Source: an uncultured Niabella sp.
GTDB taxonomy: Bacteria; Bacteroidota; Bacteroidia; Chitinophagales; Chitinophagaceae
DNA: 64,000 bases
NCBI GenBank assembly: GCA_934486785.1
Contig: CAKSQK010000001.1
Location: forward strand, 310,001 to 374,000
Direction of reading: 5' to 3'
In this document: piece by piece, positions 1 to 9,383 of the stretch
Layout: every line of letters begins with the position of its first letter
How positions within the stretch are numbered: position 1 is the first letter of the stretch
Program-made: the position numbers and the translations under genes
The notes under the pieces: model-generated
What the model was told of the DNA's origin: nothing
Seen by the model: the letters and a program-made list of their open reading frames with translations, nothing else
Databases searched by the model: none

Positions 1-247
1 TGAGGCTACGCTGAAAAGAAAGATCTGCATCAAACCCGTTATAAATTACGTATTGGCCATAAAGGCTTAAATTGGCCATATTACTGTAAACAGTAGCCAG
101 TGCAGAGTTTAACTGCTCCTCGTTCGCATAAAAAATTTCCGGTGAATAGACATCCCGCGGCTTGGTTTCCAAAAATTTATTACAAGAACCCATCACTACT
201 ATGACTACTGTAAATACTAAAATTCTGGATGTATTTATTTTTATCAT
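1..247 (-). CDS. SusD/RagB-family lipoprotein, partial (3' part beyond window)
   Basis: Only the first 82 or so codons are inside the window; the gene runs off the left edge. The start ATG at 247 gives a short basic N-terminus, a hydrophobic stretch and a lipobox MGSC, followed by NKFLETKPRDVYSPE, typical of SusD-family surface glycan-binding lipoproteins. The next segment (NEEQLNSALATVYSNM) fits the first helical TPR-like region of SusD. It begins 17 bp after the stop of the SusC gene on the same strand, so the two are almost certainly co-transcribed as an outer-membrane glycan-uptake pair. What is seen is the lipoprotein signal and SusD-like N-terminus; the glycan specificity cannot be read. 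Confidence 0.85.
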   Translation of the reverse strand, partial: MIKINTSRILVFTVVIVVMGSCNKFLETKPRDVYSPEIFYANEEQLNSALATVYSNMANLSLYGQYVIYNGFDADLSFQRSL

Positions 248-264
248 GACAATCAATTAATAGG

Positions 265-3200
265 TTAAAAATTAGCTTTTACACCAAAAACAAGGATCGT
301 TGCCCTGGGATAGGCTGACCAGTCAAACCCTGGTGTTAATATAGTGTTTCTGACAGAGACTTCCGGATCGGGCCCGGAATAATTTGTCCAGGTTTTAAGA
401 TTTTGTGCAGTAGCCGTAAGCAATAATGATCTGATACCGGTTATTTTGATAATTCTCGTAGGGATAGAATAAGAAAGTGCAACTGTCTTTAACCGCAGAA
501 ATGAACCATCCTCAATATACTTTGATGAATACCGCCCCGCAGGGCCCTGCCCGTTGGCCCTGAAATGTTCATTGCTGGGGTTGTCTGGAGTCCACCTGTT
601 GGCATAGGTAGCGAACTGGTTTCTGTTATTGGCAGGCCGTCCGCCTTCAAAATAAATTCTGTTGGCATTGAATAGCTGGTTGCCGTAAGACCATTGGAAG
701 AAAATATTCAGATTGAAGCCTTTGTAATCGAACACGTTGCTAAACCCGCCAATATGTTTGGGCATGGGATTGCCAATGATGGCTTCATCAAACTGGTTTA
801 CTGTGCCATCTCCATTAAGATCTTTGTATTTGATGCTGCCGGGTTGAACCGTTCCGCCGTTGTCGGGCAATCCTTTCTTTAAGACATAATTGTTCCCAAC
901 CTGATCAAAATCCGAGTATTGATAAATGCCGTCAAATACATAGCCGATAAACATGGCAGCCGGCTTGCCTATTTCTGCTGTATACAGGTAAGATGGATTG
1001 TGCTGTGAATCCCATGTAACTGCAGATAACATTTTATCCTGGTCGTTAGTCAGTGCAATAATTTTGTTTCGGTTAAAACTAATATTGAAATTACTTCTCC
1101 ATGCGAATTGCTTGCTTTCCACCACCTTGGCATTAATGGTAAATTCAATTCCTTCGTTTTGTATTTCTCCAATATTTTTGTATGTTCTGGAAAAACCCAG
1201 GTGATATGGGATATTGGCATAAAGTAAGAGGTCTTTGGTATTCTTACGGTAAGCGTCTACAACCAGTTCTATTCGATCATCAAGTAGTGAAAGGTCAAGT
1301 CCAATATTACCCTGGTGTGAGGTTTCCCATTTTAAGTCGCGGTTACCCAGCAAAGCTGGTGCAAAACCGATAATAGGCTCTGTATTACCAAAGGAGTAAG
1401 AACTTGCCGTGGAAAAAGCAATCGTACTCATGTAAGCATAATCTCCTACACGGTTATTACCTGTTGCCCCATAACCAATCCGTAATTTTAAATCAGAAAT
1501 GGCGTCAACAGATTTCATAAATTTTTCGTTTTTAATCCGCCATGCGAAAGCTCCGGATGGGAAATATCCCCACCTGTTTTCAGGAGCGAACTTAGAAGAG
1601 CCATCCGCTCGGATTGTTCCTGTTAACAAGTACCTGGATCTGTAATCATAATTAAATCTGCCGAAAACGGAATTAAGCCTTTCATCGGTATAAGTAACAC
1701 TATTAGGAGACGGAAGCCCATTGTCCATTCCTATTATTCCCAAATCATCAAAAGGAATTAAATAACCGGCAAGTCCGTAACCTTTACGTACACGCTCCAT
1801 AAAGTCCACACCTATCATGCCGTTTAATTTGTGTATTTTTTTAAAAGTCTTGTTGTATGTTAATGTGGTAGAAGACTGCCAGCGCGCTGTATTAGATAGG
1901 CTTGCGCTACCTTGCACGCCCCTGTCGCTAAGTGCGGGGTTGCCCCTAGTGGTTTTAGAGTTGTAAAACACAGTACTTTCACCACCATCCAATAGATATG
2001 CCGCCGTAGTGCGTAAAGTGAGGTCTTTCCTAATAGAATAGTTTACATACCCGTTTATATTTAATTGCGTTCTTTTAACCTTCCTATCCTCATTGGTCAA
2101 TAATTGAACTGGGTTGATATAAGAAGCAGTAGTAGGCGGGCCTTCATCTGGATCCAGTTCCATGCCTATGAAATCATCGTCCACATCATGCTCTAAAGTT
2201 TCTCTTCCTGTTACGGGGCGAAATGCCCAGGTGCTGAACATGACGTATCCAAACGCATGGCCTGCGCCACCCGTATTAGATGCTGCTACCTGCCCGAATG
2301 ACTGCACATCAGAATAACTGATATTAGCACCCGCCTTAAATTTATTGCTGATGGTTTGATCGAGAGACAACCTTCCTGTAACCCTTCGGGAACCACTATT
2401 GATCAAAACTCCCTTCATATTATATACCGAGCCTGAGGCGAGATACTTTGTTAGTTCTGAGCCTCCGGATAATGAAATATTATGTATTTGTGTTGCCCCA
2501 CGCTGAAATACCAGATCCTGCCAGTTAATACCCCTGATATTTTTATAATCTTCAAGAGTATTTCCGTCCGGATCATAATTTATCGTATCGTCCACAGGAA
2601 AATCTCGCGGCGTGTATTTGCGCATAATTTCCTCCGAATATCCGTTACGCTCCAATTGGTATTTTACAAACTCGTAAGGATCCATCATGTCCATTCTTTT
2701 GGTTACATCCTGAAAACCAAAAGAACCCGTGTATGCTACTCTCGGACGCCCTACCTTACCTTTTTTTGTCTGGATCAGTATAACGCCATTGGCGCCTCTT
2801 GCTCCATAAATGGCTGTTGCTGATGCATCTTTCAGAACGTTAAACTCTTCAATGTCATCCATGTTCAAAGTGGCAGGATCAAAGTCTTCTATAGCGACAC
2901 CATCTACCACAAATAATGGAGATGTGTTCTGTGTTATTGAACCTGTACCTCTTACTACAATGGAAAAGTCTTCGGAACCTGGCTGCCCGTCTGCGGAAAT
3001 AACCTGGACCCCCGCAACCCTGCCTGCAAGCGCATCCTGAAAAGACATAACGGGAGCTTTCGCCATATCTTCCACATTTACCTGAGATACCGAACCTGTC
3101 ATATCTTTTCGGTTAACAGAGCCATATCCAATAACAACCACATCGCTGAGCGTATCTCCACGGGGAATTAGTCCAATATTATAAACAGCAGCTGAACCAA

Positions 3201-3465
3201 TATTCAGCCTGCCCTCAGTATAGTTAATATGAGTGAAAACCAGTGTTCCGCCAGATCTTCCTAAAATTGAATACCGGCCGTTATCATCTGTGGTGGTAGC
3301 AGTAGAAGTTCCGCTCATTATTACCGAAACGCCGCTCAGGGCTTCCCCACTCGATTGATCAACAACCTGCCCAGTTATTGTTTTGGATTGTGCAAACCCG
3401 TTGATGGATATTAAAATAGCTAAAAAGCAAAAAAAATTTTTTTGAAGAAATATGGCAATTCTCAT
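265..3465 (-). CDS. SusC/RagA-family TonB-linked outer membrane transporter
   Basis: About 1066 residues. The start is placed at 3465 because MRIAIFLQKNFFC begins a normal signal peptide ending near INGFAQ; an in-frame upstream start (3483) would add six residues in front of it. After the signal come a carboxypeptidase-regulatory-like domain (TITGQVVDQSSGEALSG), the SusC TonB-box region DVVVIGYGSVNRKDMTGSV, a plug with YGARGANGVILIQTKKG, and a large barrel ending in VFGVKANF. Such proteins import oligosaccharides with a SusD lid at the cell surface. The SusD partner follows 17 bp downstream. A LacI-type palindrome and a Bacteroidota -7 box lie just upstream, suggesting a transcription start before this gene even though the catabolic genes upstream read the same way. 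Confidence 0.95.
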   Translation of the reverse strand: MRIAIFLQKNFFCFLAILISINGFAQSKTITGQVVDQSSGEALSGVSVIMSGTSTATTTDDNGRYSILGRSGGTLVFTHINYTEGRLNIGSAAVYNIGLIPRGDTLSDVVVIGYGSVNRKDMTGSVSQVNVEDMAKAPVMSFQDALAGRVAGVQVISADGQPGSEDFSIVVRGTGSITQNTSPLFVVDGVAIEDFDPATLNMDDIEEFNVLKDASATAIYGARGANGVILIQTKKGKVGRPRVAYTGSFGFQDVTKRMDMMDPYEFVKYQLERNGYSEEIMRKYTPRDFPVDDTINYDPDGNTLEDYKNIRGINWQDLVFQRGATQIHNISLSGGSELTKYLASGSVYNMKGVLINSGSRRVTGRLSLDQTISNKFKAGANISYSDVQSFGQVAASNTGGAGHAFGYVMFSTWAFRPVTGRETLEHDVDDDFIGMELDPDEGPPTTASYINPVQLLTNEDRKVKRTQLNINGYVNYSIRKDLTLRTTAAYLLDGGESTVFYNSKTTRGNPALSDRGVQGSASLSNTARWQSSTTLTYNKTFKKIHKLNGMIGVDFMERVRKGYGLAGYLIPFDDLGIIGMDNGLPSPNSVTYTDERLNSVFGRFNYDYRSRYLLTGTIRADGSSKFAPENRWGYFPSGAFAWRIKNEKFMKSVDAISDLKLRIGYGATGNNRVGDYAYMSTIAFSTASSYSFGNTEPIIGFAPALLGNRDLKWETSHQGNIGLDLSLLDDRIELVVDAYRKNTKDLLLYANIPYHLGFSRTYKNIGEIQNEGIEFTINAKVVESKQFAWRSNFNISFNRNKIIALTNDQDKMLSAVTWDSQHNPSYLYTAEIGKPAAMFIGYVFDGIYQYSDFDQVGNNYVLKKGLPDNGGTVQPGSIKYKDLNGDGTVNQFDEAIIGNPMPKHIGGFSNVFDYKGFNLNIFFQWSYGNQLFNANRIYFEGGRPANNRNQFATYANRWTPDNPSNEHFRANGQGPAGRYSSKYIEDGSFLRLKTVALSYSIPTRIIKITGIRSLLLTATAQNLKTWTNYSGPDPEVSVRNTILTPGFDWSAYPRATILVFGVKANF

Positions 3466-3506
3466 TACAATTAATTTAAGCAATCAGATAAATCGGTAAC
3501 GTACCT

Positions 3507-3537
3507 CAAATATAAACAAAAGCCAATAGAATTAAAA
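3507..3537 (-). promoter_or_regulatory. Candidate promoter of the susC-like gene
   Basis: On the minus strand TATATTTG (3514 to 3507) matches the Bacteroidota -7 box TAnnTTTG exactly. Nineteen bases upstream is TTTT (3537-3534), a 3/4 match to the -33 TTTG. The predicted transcript would start about 35-40 bases before the ATG at 3465. Confidence 0.5.
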
Positions 3538-3550
3538 GGTATTATTTACG

Positions 3551-3560
3551 AAAACGTTTG
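3551..3560. promoter_or_regulatory. Candidate LacI-family operator
   Basis: AAAACGTTTG contains the perfect 8-bp palindrome AAACGTTT (3552-3559) with a central CG, the usual core of LacI/GalR-family operators. It lies about 15 bp upstream of the candidate -33 element of the susC gene. No regulator gene for this locus is inside the window, so the binding protein is unknown. Confidence 0.4.
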
Positions 3561-3737
3561 AAATTTCAATTAATTAACAACCCAACCACAAGCTGTGTAT
3601 AGCAAAATTTATTTTTCGTTTCACATAAAGTACATGATAATCAAAGCCCATTTAGCTTCATTTTTTGTAAAGCAATAACAATAAATGGATTCAAAATAAT
3701 GTTTGTATTTCTTTCTCTTAATACAAATGATATGGCA

Positions 3738-5468
3738 TTATTTAATCCCTTTCGGCCATTCGGTTTCAACTCCTCTTTTTCTGATGTATTCCTGAAAGTT
3801 TTTTAGCAAGTTATTTTGCGACCAAATCTCAAGTGGTGTGGTTCTATTGTTTAAAGAATATCCTATCACCCATCCCACAGCTTCTCCTATGCTCCATTCA
3901 ACAGGATGAAGGCGATAGCAGCCATTTGTTATATGTGTTGTACCAATATTTTTGTTTACAGGGAGTAAGTTTTTCATACGTACAGGCAAAAGCGCACCTA
4001 AAGGTATCTGAAATCTTAGTGAAGGAAAGTCAATATAATTATTTCCACTAGTTGAGGGGTGAAGATCGATATGATAATAACCAATTCCCACACTATCATT
4101 AAACCAGGCTGCGGTTGTGTTATCTTCATTTTCCATTGCTGTGATCAGTCTGTTTTCAGCTCCAACGTGTTGCTCCAAAATAGTAAACTTTGCTTTAATC
4201 CGCCGGGACTCACGGATATAAGGAAATTTCGCAAGCCCGTTTTCCGTACCCATAATATCCTTTCTCAAACGCAGCCCGGGCCAGCCTTTTCCACCATCCG
4301 GCCTCTTAACTTCTGTTTGCAACCAATAAAGGAGGGAAAGGCTTAATTGCTGGGATGCAGCAATATGTTTTTCAAAGTCTTTTCTGCTTGCGCCGATCAG
4401 GTTGCCAAGGAGATAGTCATTTTGAGGCCAGTTAACAACTGTTATATCGCCAGGGTAAAAATCTTCATCAAAATTTTTACTGTTGATAATCTTTCTGTAG
4501 TTCCAAAGATTTAATGTTCCCGCATAATTACGGCCAGAAGGATCGAAAGCAAGTTGTTTCGGCACTAAAGTTTTAGGTGTGGAATAATGCAGATCTAACA
4601 GTTTTCCAGGCCAGGCAGGTGTTAGTTGCGGAGTAAAATTGCGCCAGAACTCATATTGTGGCGGTTTTTGAATAATGTGGTTGCCGCCTGGTACATAGTC
4701 AATAGCCATGCACATGGTAAACGCCTGTACATTATTGGGATCTCCTTTTTCCGATGCATGCAACTCACCGGTTTGCTTTTTTGATTCTGTGCCAGTCACA
4801 AATTCTGTTCCTGTCATTGGCAACAGGTCTCCCAGTTCCGTTGCGTCTAAAAAATAAGCAGCTCTTAAAAGTTTTTTGGTTTTTGTAATGTCATTGATCA
4901 CTTCTACCTGCGTCACCTTATCTTTTGTGGTGCTGGCGCTGATAGCCTTATGGTTCAGGAGCAATTTTATTTTCCCATTGCTGATAAAGGGTGCCAGAAA
5001 CTCAGTTAATACTGCAACCGCAACACGTGGCTCATGGCAGATTCTTGAAACACCACCGCTACCGGGATTTAAAAAAGGATCCTGCTTTAGTTTTTCTTTT
5101 AAGGGGTAATTTCTGCGGTAATAATTCCTGATGGCATTTCTAAAGTCGCGATAAGTTTGTGTGGCGCCTGTCGTTTCTATCCAGCGATGCTCATCCGGCG
5201 GCACTCCCTGCTGAGAAATTTGTCCGCCGATCCAATCCGTTTCTTCGGTTAAAATTACCGTCCGGTTTTCCTTTGCCAGCGATAAAGCGGCTGCCACACC
5301 TCCCAGCCCACCTCCTAAAATGGCCACATCTGCAGATAGTTCCAAAATTTCATCACGGCTGTCTTTCACGCTCTCGTCTGGAGAAAAGTGATTCAGGTTA
5401 TGTATGTCTCCAGCAATCAATAGCGAACTTCCGGATGCTACATTTTTTATAAAATTTCGCCTTTTCAT
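3738..5468 (-). CDS. Tat-exported FAD-dependent oxidoreductase (FAD_oxidored family)
   Basis: 576 residues. The N-terminus MKRRNFIKNVASGSSLLIAG has a twin-arginine-type motif (RRNFIK, 3-8) and a hydrophobic stretch. A Rossmann FAD-binding signature DVAILGGGLGGVAAALSL sits at 47-64 with GxGxxG at 52-57, followed by ETDWIGGQISQQG, typical of the PF12831-type FAD oxidoreductases common in Bacteroidota glycan loci. The substrate is unknown for most of this family. The next genes upstream in the transcript are two Gfo/Idh/MocA oxidoreductases, so a redox step on a sugar or sugar acid is a reasonable inference. A 254-bp non-coding gap with a candidate promoter separates it from the downstream susC. 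tatC is present at 23984-24847. Confidence 0.85.
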   Translation of the reverse strand: MKRRNFIKNVASGSSLLIAGDIHNLNHFSPDESVKDSRDEILELSADVAILGGGLGGVAAALSLAKENRTVILTEETDWIGGQISQQGVPPDEHRWIETTGATQTYRDFRNAIRNYYRRNYPLKEKLKQDPFLNPGSGGVSRICHEPRVAVAVLTEFLAPFISNGKIKLLLNHKAISASTTKDKVTQVEVINDITKTKKLLRAAYFLDATELGDLLPMTGTEFVTGTESKKQTGELHASEKGDPNNVQAFTMCMAIDYVPGGNHIIQKPPQYEFWRNFTPQLTPAWPGKLLDLHYSTPKTLVPKQLAFDPSGRNYAGTLNLWNYRKIINSKNFDEDFYPGDITVVNWPQNDYLLGNLIGASRKDFEKHIAASQQLSLSLLYWLQTEVKRPDGGKGWPGLRLRKDIMGTENGLAKFPYIRESRRIKAKFTILEQHVGAENRLITAMENEDNTTAAWFNDSVGIGYYHIDLHPSTSGNNYIDFPSLRFQIPLGALLPVRMKNLLPVNKNIGTTHITNGCYRLHPVEWSIGEAVGWVIGYSLNNRTTPLEIWSQNNLLKNFQEYIRKRGVETEWPKGIK

Positions 5469-5544
5469 ACTGAAGTACTAACAAGAAGTTTATTTAAACC
5501 CATTTTTTTAAAAAATGTGATTTTGAGAACTGTTTAAAAACTTT

Positions 5545-7056
5545 TTAAACTGGCATAGGTGGCAAGGTAAAGCCATTATGATATGTTCTTTTGATCCATT
5601 CTTTTGCCATTTCCCCGGCGTTAAAATCAGCATATTTTTTTGTAAACTTCGGATCTCCGTCAACAACTTTAAAATCATTTAACGTAACAATCTTAAGCTT
5701 ATCGGTATCAGAAATATTTGTGAAGCGCATGTTTTCACTATCCCATTGGAGTATCCTGTCGAGCTGCTGCAGTCGCACCGCCAGCACACCCATTACAACC
5801 GCTTCATTAAAAGGCCCGGAAAAGCCAAAATGGGAGGTGGATTCTTTCCTGCTTCCCGGCGATTCCTTGCAAGCCCTTATCCAATCCTGTTCATGCGCGT
5901 TTGTTTTCCACAGGTCACCATCTCCGTCTTTTATTCTTGGAATCCACGGAGTGGGTGCTTTATAATCCTTCATTTTTGCTGTAGGCAGCAAACGAGGATT
6001 CGTACCATAAACATCTGTAAGTATTTTACCCTTACTGCCAATATATAATACTCCGTTTCCTTTACCCCATGCCTCGCTATCTAATAATTCAGCGGGCCTT
6101 TTTGGCAAAAGCCCTCCATCGTACCAGGTAATCTTCACTTCGGGCATTTTGATCTTCATGTTATTTCTTCCTATAGCCGTTCTTGCGGGATATACGTATT
6201 CCACGATCTCTGCATGTGGTGGCGAATAAAGATTGACAAGGGTTGAGGATCCCTGAACTTTTACCGGGTATTTTAAATCGAGCGCCCAATAGATAGGATC
6301 CATAATATGACAAGCCATGTCCCCGAGGGCGCCGGTGCCGAAATCCCACCATCCACGCCAATTCCATGGTGTGTACGCCGGATTATAATCTCTTTTTTGA
6401 GCAGGCCCTAAAAACAGATCCCAGTCTAAAGTTGCAGGTACTTCAAACTTTTTATCTGAAGGTTCCAGACCCTGCGGCCAGATGGGCCGGTCCGTCCAGC
6501 AATGAACTTCCTTTACATCTCCGATAATTCCGGATTTGATCATTTCAGCGCCAATCCGGCATCCGTCCCTCGAATTGCCCTGGTTGCCCATCTGAGTGGC
6601 TACTTTATATTTTTTTGCGAGTTTCGCCAGCAGTCTGGATTCATAAACCGTGAAAGCGAGGGGCTTTTGAACGTATGCGTGTTTACCAAGCGTCATCGCG
6701 TGCGCCGCCACCCCGGCGTGAGTGTGATCAGGCGTTGCCACCATGATGGCGTCAATAGACTTACCCATTTCATCCAGCATTGTGCGCCAATCCTTAAAAC
6801 GTTTTGCACCCGGGTAGTCATTAAAGGTTTTTGCAGCATATCTCCAGTCCACATCACAAAGAGCTACAATATTTTCAGTTTTCATATTGGCAAGATTACG
6901 TCTGCCCATGCCACCCACTCCTATCCCTGCAATATTTAATTTATCACTTGGAGCCGTGTGCCCAAATGCTTTTCCTAACACCGTATTAGAAACGATGGTG
7001 AAAGCTGCAACGCCCGCGCCGGCTTTCAGAAATTGCCTTCTTGACTGTTTTCCCAT
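5545..7056 (-). CDS. Tat-exported Gfo/Idh/MocA-family oxidoreductase
   Basis: 503 residues. A Tat signal (SRRQFLK at 5-11, then a hydrophobic stretch) precedes the NAD(P)-binding motif GIGVGGMG at about 44-51. The dinucleotide fold continues with VALCDVD and MVATPDHTHAGVAAHAM, and YVQKP stands at the usual EKP position (Glu replaced by Gln, with Lys kept). The C-terminal alpha/beta domain contains GTGALGDMACHIMDP, the common GDxGxHxxD-like active-site region. Family members oxidise or reduce hydroxyls of sugars and inositols, and export with pre-bound cofactor via Tat is known for glucose-fructose oxidoreductase. The exact substrate is unknown. It lies 76 bp upstream of the FAD oxidoreductase on the same strand and is probably in one operon with it. 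Confidence 0.88.
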   Translation of the reverse strand: MGKQSRRQFLKAGAGVAAFTIVSNTVLGKAFGHTAPSDKLNIAGIGVGGMGRRNLANMKTENIVALCDVDWRYAAKTFNDYPGAKRFKDWRTMLDEMGKSIDAIMVATPDHTHAGVAAHAMTLGKHAYVQKPLAFTVYESRLLAKLAKKYKVATQMGNQGNSRDGCRIGAEMIKSGIIGDVKEVHCWTDRPIWPQGLEPSDKKFEVPATLDWDLFLGPAQKRDYNPAYTPWNWRGWWDFGTGALGDMACHIMDPIYWALDLKYPVKVQGSSTLVNLYSPPHAEIVEYVYPARTAIGRNNMKIKMPEVKITWYDGGLLPKRPAELLDSEAWGKGNGVLYIGSKGKILTDVYGTNPRLLPTAKMKDYKAPTPWIPRIKDGDGDLWKTNAHEQDWIRACKESPGSRKESTSHFGFSGPFNEAVVMGVLAVRLQQLDRILQWDSENMRFTNISDTDKLKIVTLNDFKVVDGDPKFTKKYADFNAGEMAKEWIKRTYHNGFTLPPMPV

Positions 7057-7132
7057 AATTGTTGTATTTGATACCTGAGAACGGTACTACTTAATAACGC
7101 TCACGCCAACCGTGCTAAGTTTTAAAAAGATA

Positions 7133-8518
7133 TTAAACCAATTTCCAGGGAGCGCGGTATTTGTAATGTAAATGTTTATTCGCTTCCACACTGTTTGTAA
7201 AACGCTCCTTCTGCGCATCCCATACCAGGCGTTGCTTCGTTTTCATAGCGATCGTACCCAGATGGGCCATGGTTGTGGAAAGGTGTCCATCTTCAAGCGT
7301 GGCCAGAGGTTGTTTCCTAGTTTTTATACATTCCAGAAAATTATTGATAAGATTTGTTGTGCTATCTTTCAGTTTTGGATCATTTATACTAAAATTTTCT
7401 TCCTGCATTGGCTTATCAAAAGACTGAAACTGGCCTGCTGTGGCAGGAACTAATTTGTAATCGTTTTCGTGCGTGTAAATGTTCCCTTTGGTGCCTCTCA
7501 GTTCAATATATCCAAATGGTATGAAAGAGCCGGAAGACCCTTCCAGGATATTAATGGTTACAATCCTACCTGATGCAAACTCATAAGTAACACTCATAGT
7601 ATCTGGTATGGTACGGTCATCATCAATCACAAATTTTCCTCCGTGAGCGCTTACCGCCGTGGGTGCTTTTTCATTCAACATCCAACGTATCAAATCTAAA
7701 AAGTGTACCCCGTTATTGGAAATCTGGTTTGCATAATCATCCCACCATCGAAACATATAGGGAGCAATATTGTATTGGTAAGGCCGGTAAGCCCTTGGCC
7801 CCAGCCACATGTCCCAGTCAAAATCTTCTGGCGGCGCCTCGGGTTTCATTTTGCCAATACCATTAGGAAACATATTACTTACATGGCAGGTTTGCGCAAA
7901 AGATACTGTACCTATTTTTCCGGCTGGAATTTCCTGCGCAAGTTTTTGGTACAATGGTGCGGCCCTCCTGTTCAGCCCTACGGCAACAATTTGCTTACTG
8001 TTTCGCGCGGCATTGATCATTGCTCTGCCTTCCGTAATGGTTTTTGACATTGGTTTTTCTACATACACATCTTTTTCAGCTTTAATGGCATCAATGGTTT
8101 GCAGCGCGTGCCAATGGTCGGGTGTGGCGATACAAACCGCGTCAATAGACTTATTTTCCAGTAATTTTCTATAATCAGTATAGCGCTCTGTTGCTGACCC
8201 AAAATTTTCACCCATTTTTGGTATGCGATGGAGTTTCAGATACCTTTCATTTACCTGTGAGTAATTCCTGGTGGTGAGGGGTTTATAAATATCGCATAGT
8301 GCTGCTACTTCACAATTTGGATTTTTCATAAAAGTTCTCAGCAACTGGGTACCACGGTTGCCAACTCCTATAAACCCAACCCTGACCCTTTCATTTGAGC
8401 CAATAATTGTGCGCTTTGTATCTATTAAAGGAAAGGCATTAGCCCTGGCCAGCGATAGCCCTGCTATTGTAGCAGATGCCATTTTAAGAAATTTCTTACG
8501 ATTAGTTTTGATACTCAT
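7133..8518 (-). CDS. Gfo/Idh/MocA-family oxidoreductase with Tat-like signal
   Basis: 461 residues. The N-terminus NRKKFLKMASATIAGLSLA (from residue 6) resembles a Tat signal with one Arg replaced by Lys. The Rossmann motif GFIGVGNRGTQLL has GxGxxG at 51-56; CIATPDHWHAL and VYVEKPMSKT follow, so the catalytic Lys of the EKP motif is present. The C-terminal domain has NNGVHFLDLIRWML, placing a His-Asp pair where the family binds substrate. It is a distant paralogue of the neighbouring 503-residue protein, not a recent duplicate. Position between the esterases and the FAD enzyme suggests a shared oxidative route for one liberated sugar. Substrate unknown. Confidence 0.88.
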   Translation of the reverse strand: MSIKTNRKKFLKMASATIAGLSLARANAFPLIDTKRTIIGSNERVRVGFIGVGNRGTQLLRTFMKNPNCEVAALCDIYKPLTTRNYSQVNERYLKLHRIPKMGENFGSATERYTDYRKLLENKSIDAVCIATPDHWHALQTIDAIKAEKDVYVEKPMSKTITEGRAMINAARNSKQIVAVGLNRRAAPLYQKLAQEIPAGKIGTVSFAQTCHVSNMFPNGIGKMKPEAPPEDFDWDMWLGPRAYRPYQYNIAPYMFRWWDDYANQISNNGVHFLDLIRWMLNEKAPTAVSAHGGKFVIDDDRTIPDTMSVTYEFASGRIVTINILEGSSGSFIPFGYIELRGTKGNIYTHENDYKLVPATAGQFQSFDKPMQEENFSINDPKLKDSTTNLINNFLECIKTRKQPLATLEDGHLSTTMAHLGTIAMKTKQRLVWDAQKERFTNSVEANKHLHYKYRAPWKLV

Positions 8519-8584
8519 AAACAGGTTTTAGAGATTCGTATAAATTAATTGGATAACGCTTTTTATTGGAAATTCAATGCTTTA

Positions 8585-9358
8585 CTATTTGCTTATTTTA
8601 AGCATTGCGTCTGCCATATTAAGACCGTTTTCTCTTTGCGCTTTAGAATTAAAGTGCAGACTATCTCCAATATGGCCACGTCGGCTTGCCTCAGAAAATG
8701 CAACATTCTTCATCTCTGAAGCAGTTTCTTTTAAAGCGCTATTAACGATGGGATAGTATTTTGAACGGAGAAAATCGCCAAGTCCTCCAATGACAACCGG
8801 TAAATCATCATTGCCCAGATCTGTTCTGAAATTTGTGATCAATTCTTTAAGCCTTTGTTTATATAGCGGCGCATCCTTACTGTTCGAGTCAGATTCTCCC
8901 TGTTGCCAAACTATGCCTTTCAGAGTTCCATATTTCATGGCAACTTTGGTTTTTCTGATAGCTTCATTGTACAACCCATGAGAATTGTCCGGGCTCCAAT
9001 ACGAAATTTTTGTTCCCCCCACCGCAGCTGGAACCAATAGTATCTTCCTGTCGGGGTATGATTTTGAAATGGCTTTGCCAAACGCAAGCCCAGGGCCACT
9101 TCCACGATTTTTTTTATCGTAGTGCAAGGGCTCCTTCGCGGGTATTAAAATATCACCGGCACCCAGAACAAAAACTTTGTTATTGATCACAGTATCTTCT
9201 TTTTCTAAAAATCCCCTACCGGCCATATTAGACTGCCCTACTAACAAATACAGGTCATACCCGTTATTTTTCGTCGCTTTATTAAACGAAGAACATGAAA
9301 ATAAAGTAACGAAGAGGCAACTTAAGAATACTGCAGGCAAAAGATTATGATGGTTCAT
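8585..9358 (-). CDS. CE6-like carbohydrate esterase lipoprotein (GQSNM/SASA family)
   Basis: 257 residues with a lipoprotein signal (lipobox LFSC, Cys22). The esterase signature LYLLVGQSNMAGRG places the nucleophile at Ser43. Further conserved blocks are GSGPGLAFG, VWQQGESD (oxyanion-hole Gln region) and GDSLHFN (catalytic Asp/His). This set is typical of acetylxylan-esterase-type SGNH enzymes of CAZy family CE6 (Pfam SASA), which remove O-acetyl groups from glycans. It lies 25 bp downstream of a second enzyme of the same family (9384-10178) and 66 bp upstream of a Gfo/Idh gene, all in one direction, so co-transcription is likely. Confidence 0.88.
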   Translation of the reverse strand: MNHHNLLPAVFLSCLFVTLFSCSSFNKATKNNGYDLYLLVGQSNMAGRGFLEKEDTVINNKVFVLGAGDILIPAKEPLHYDKKNRGSGPGLAFGKAISKSYPDRKILLVPAAVGGTKISYWSPDNSHGLYNEAIRKTKVAMKYGTLKGIVWQQGESDSNSKDAPLYKQRLKELITNFRTDLGNDDLPVVIGGLGDFLRSKYYPIVNSALKETASEMKNVAFSEASRRGHIGDSLHFNSKAQRENGLNMADAMLKISK

Positions 9359-9383
9359 GATATATAATTTCTTAGTTTAAATC

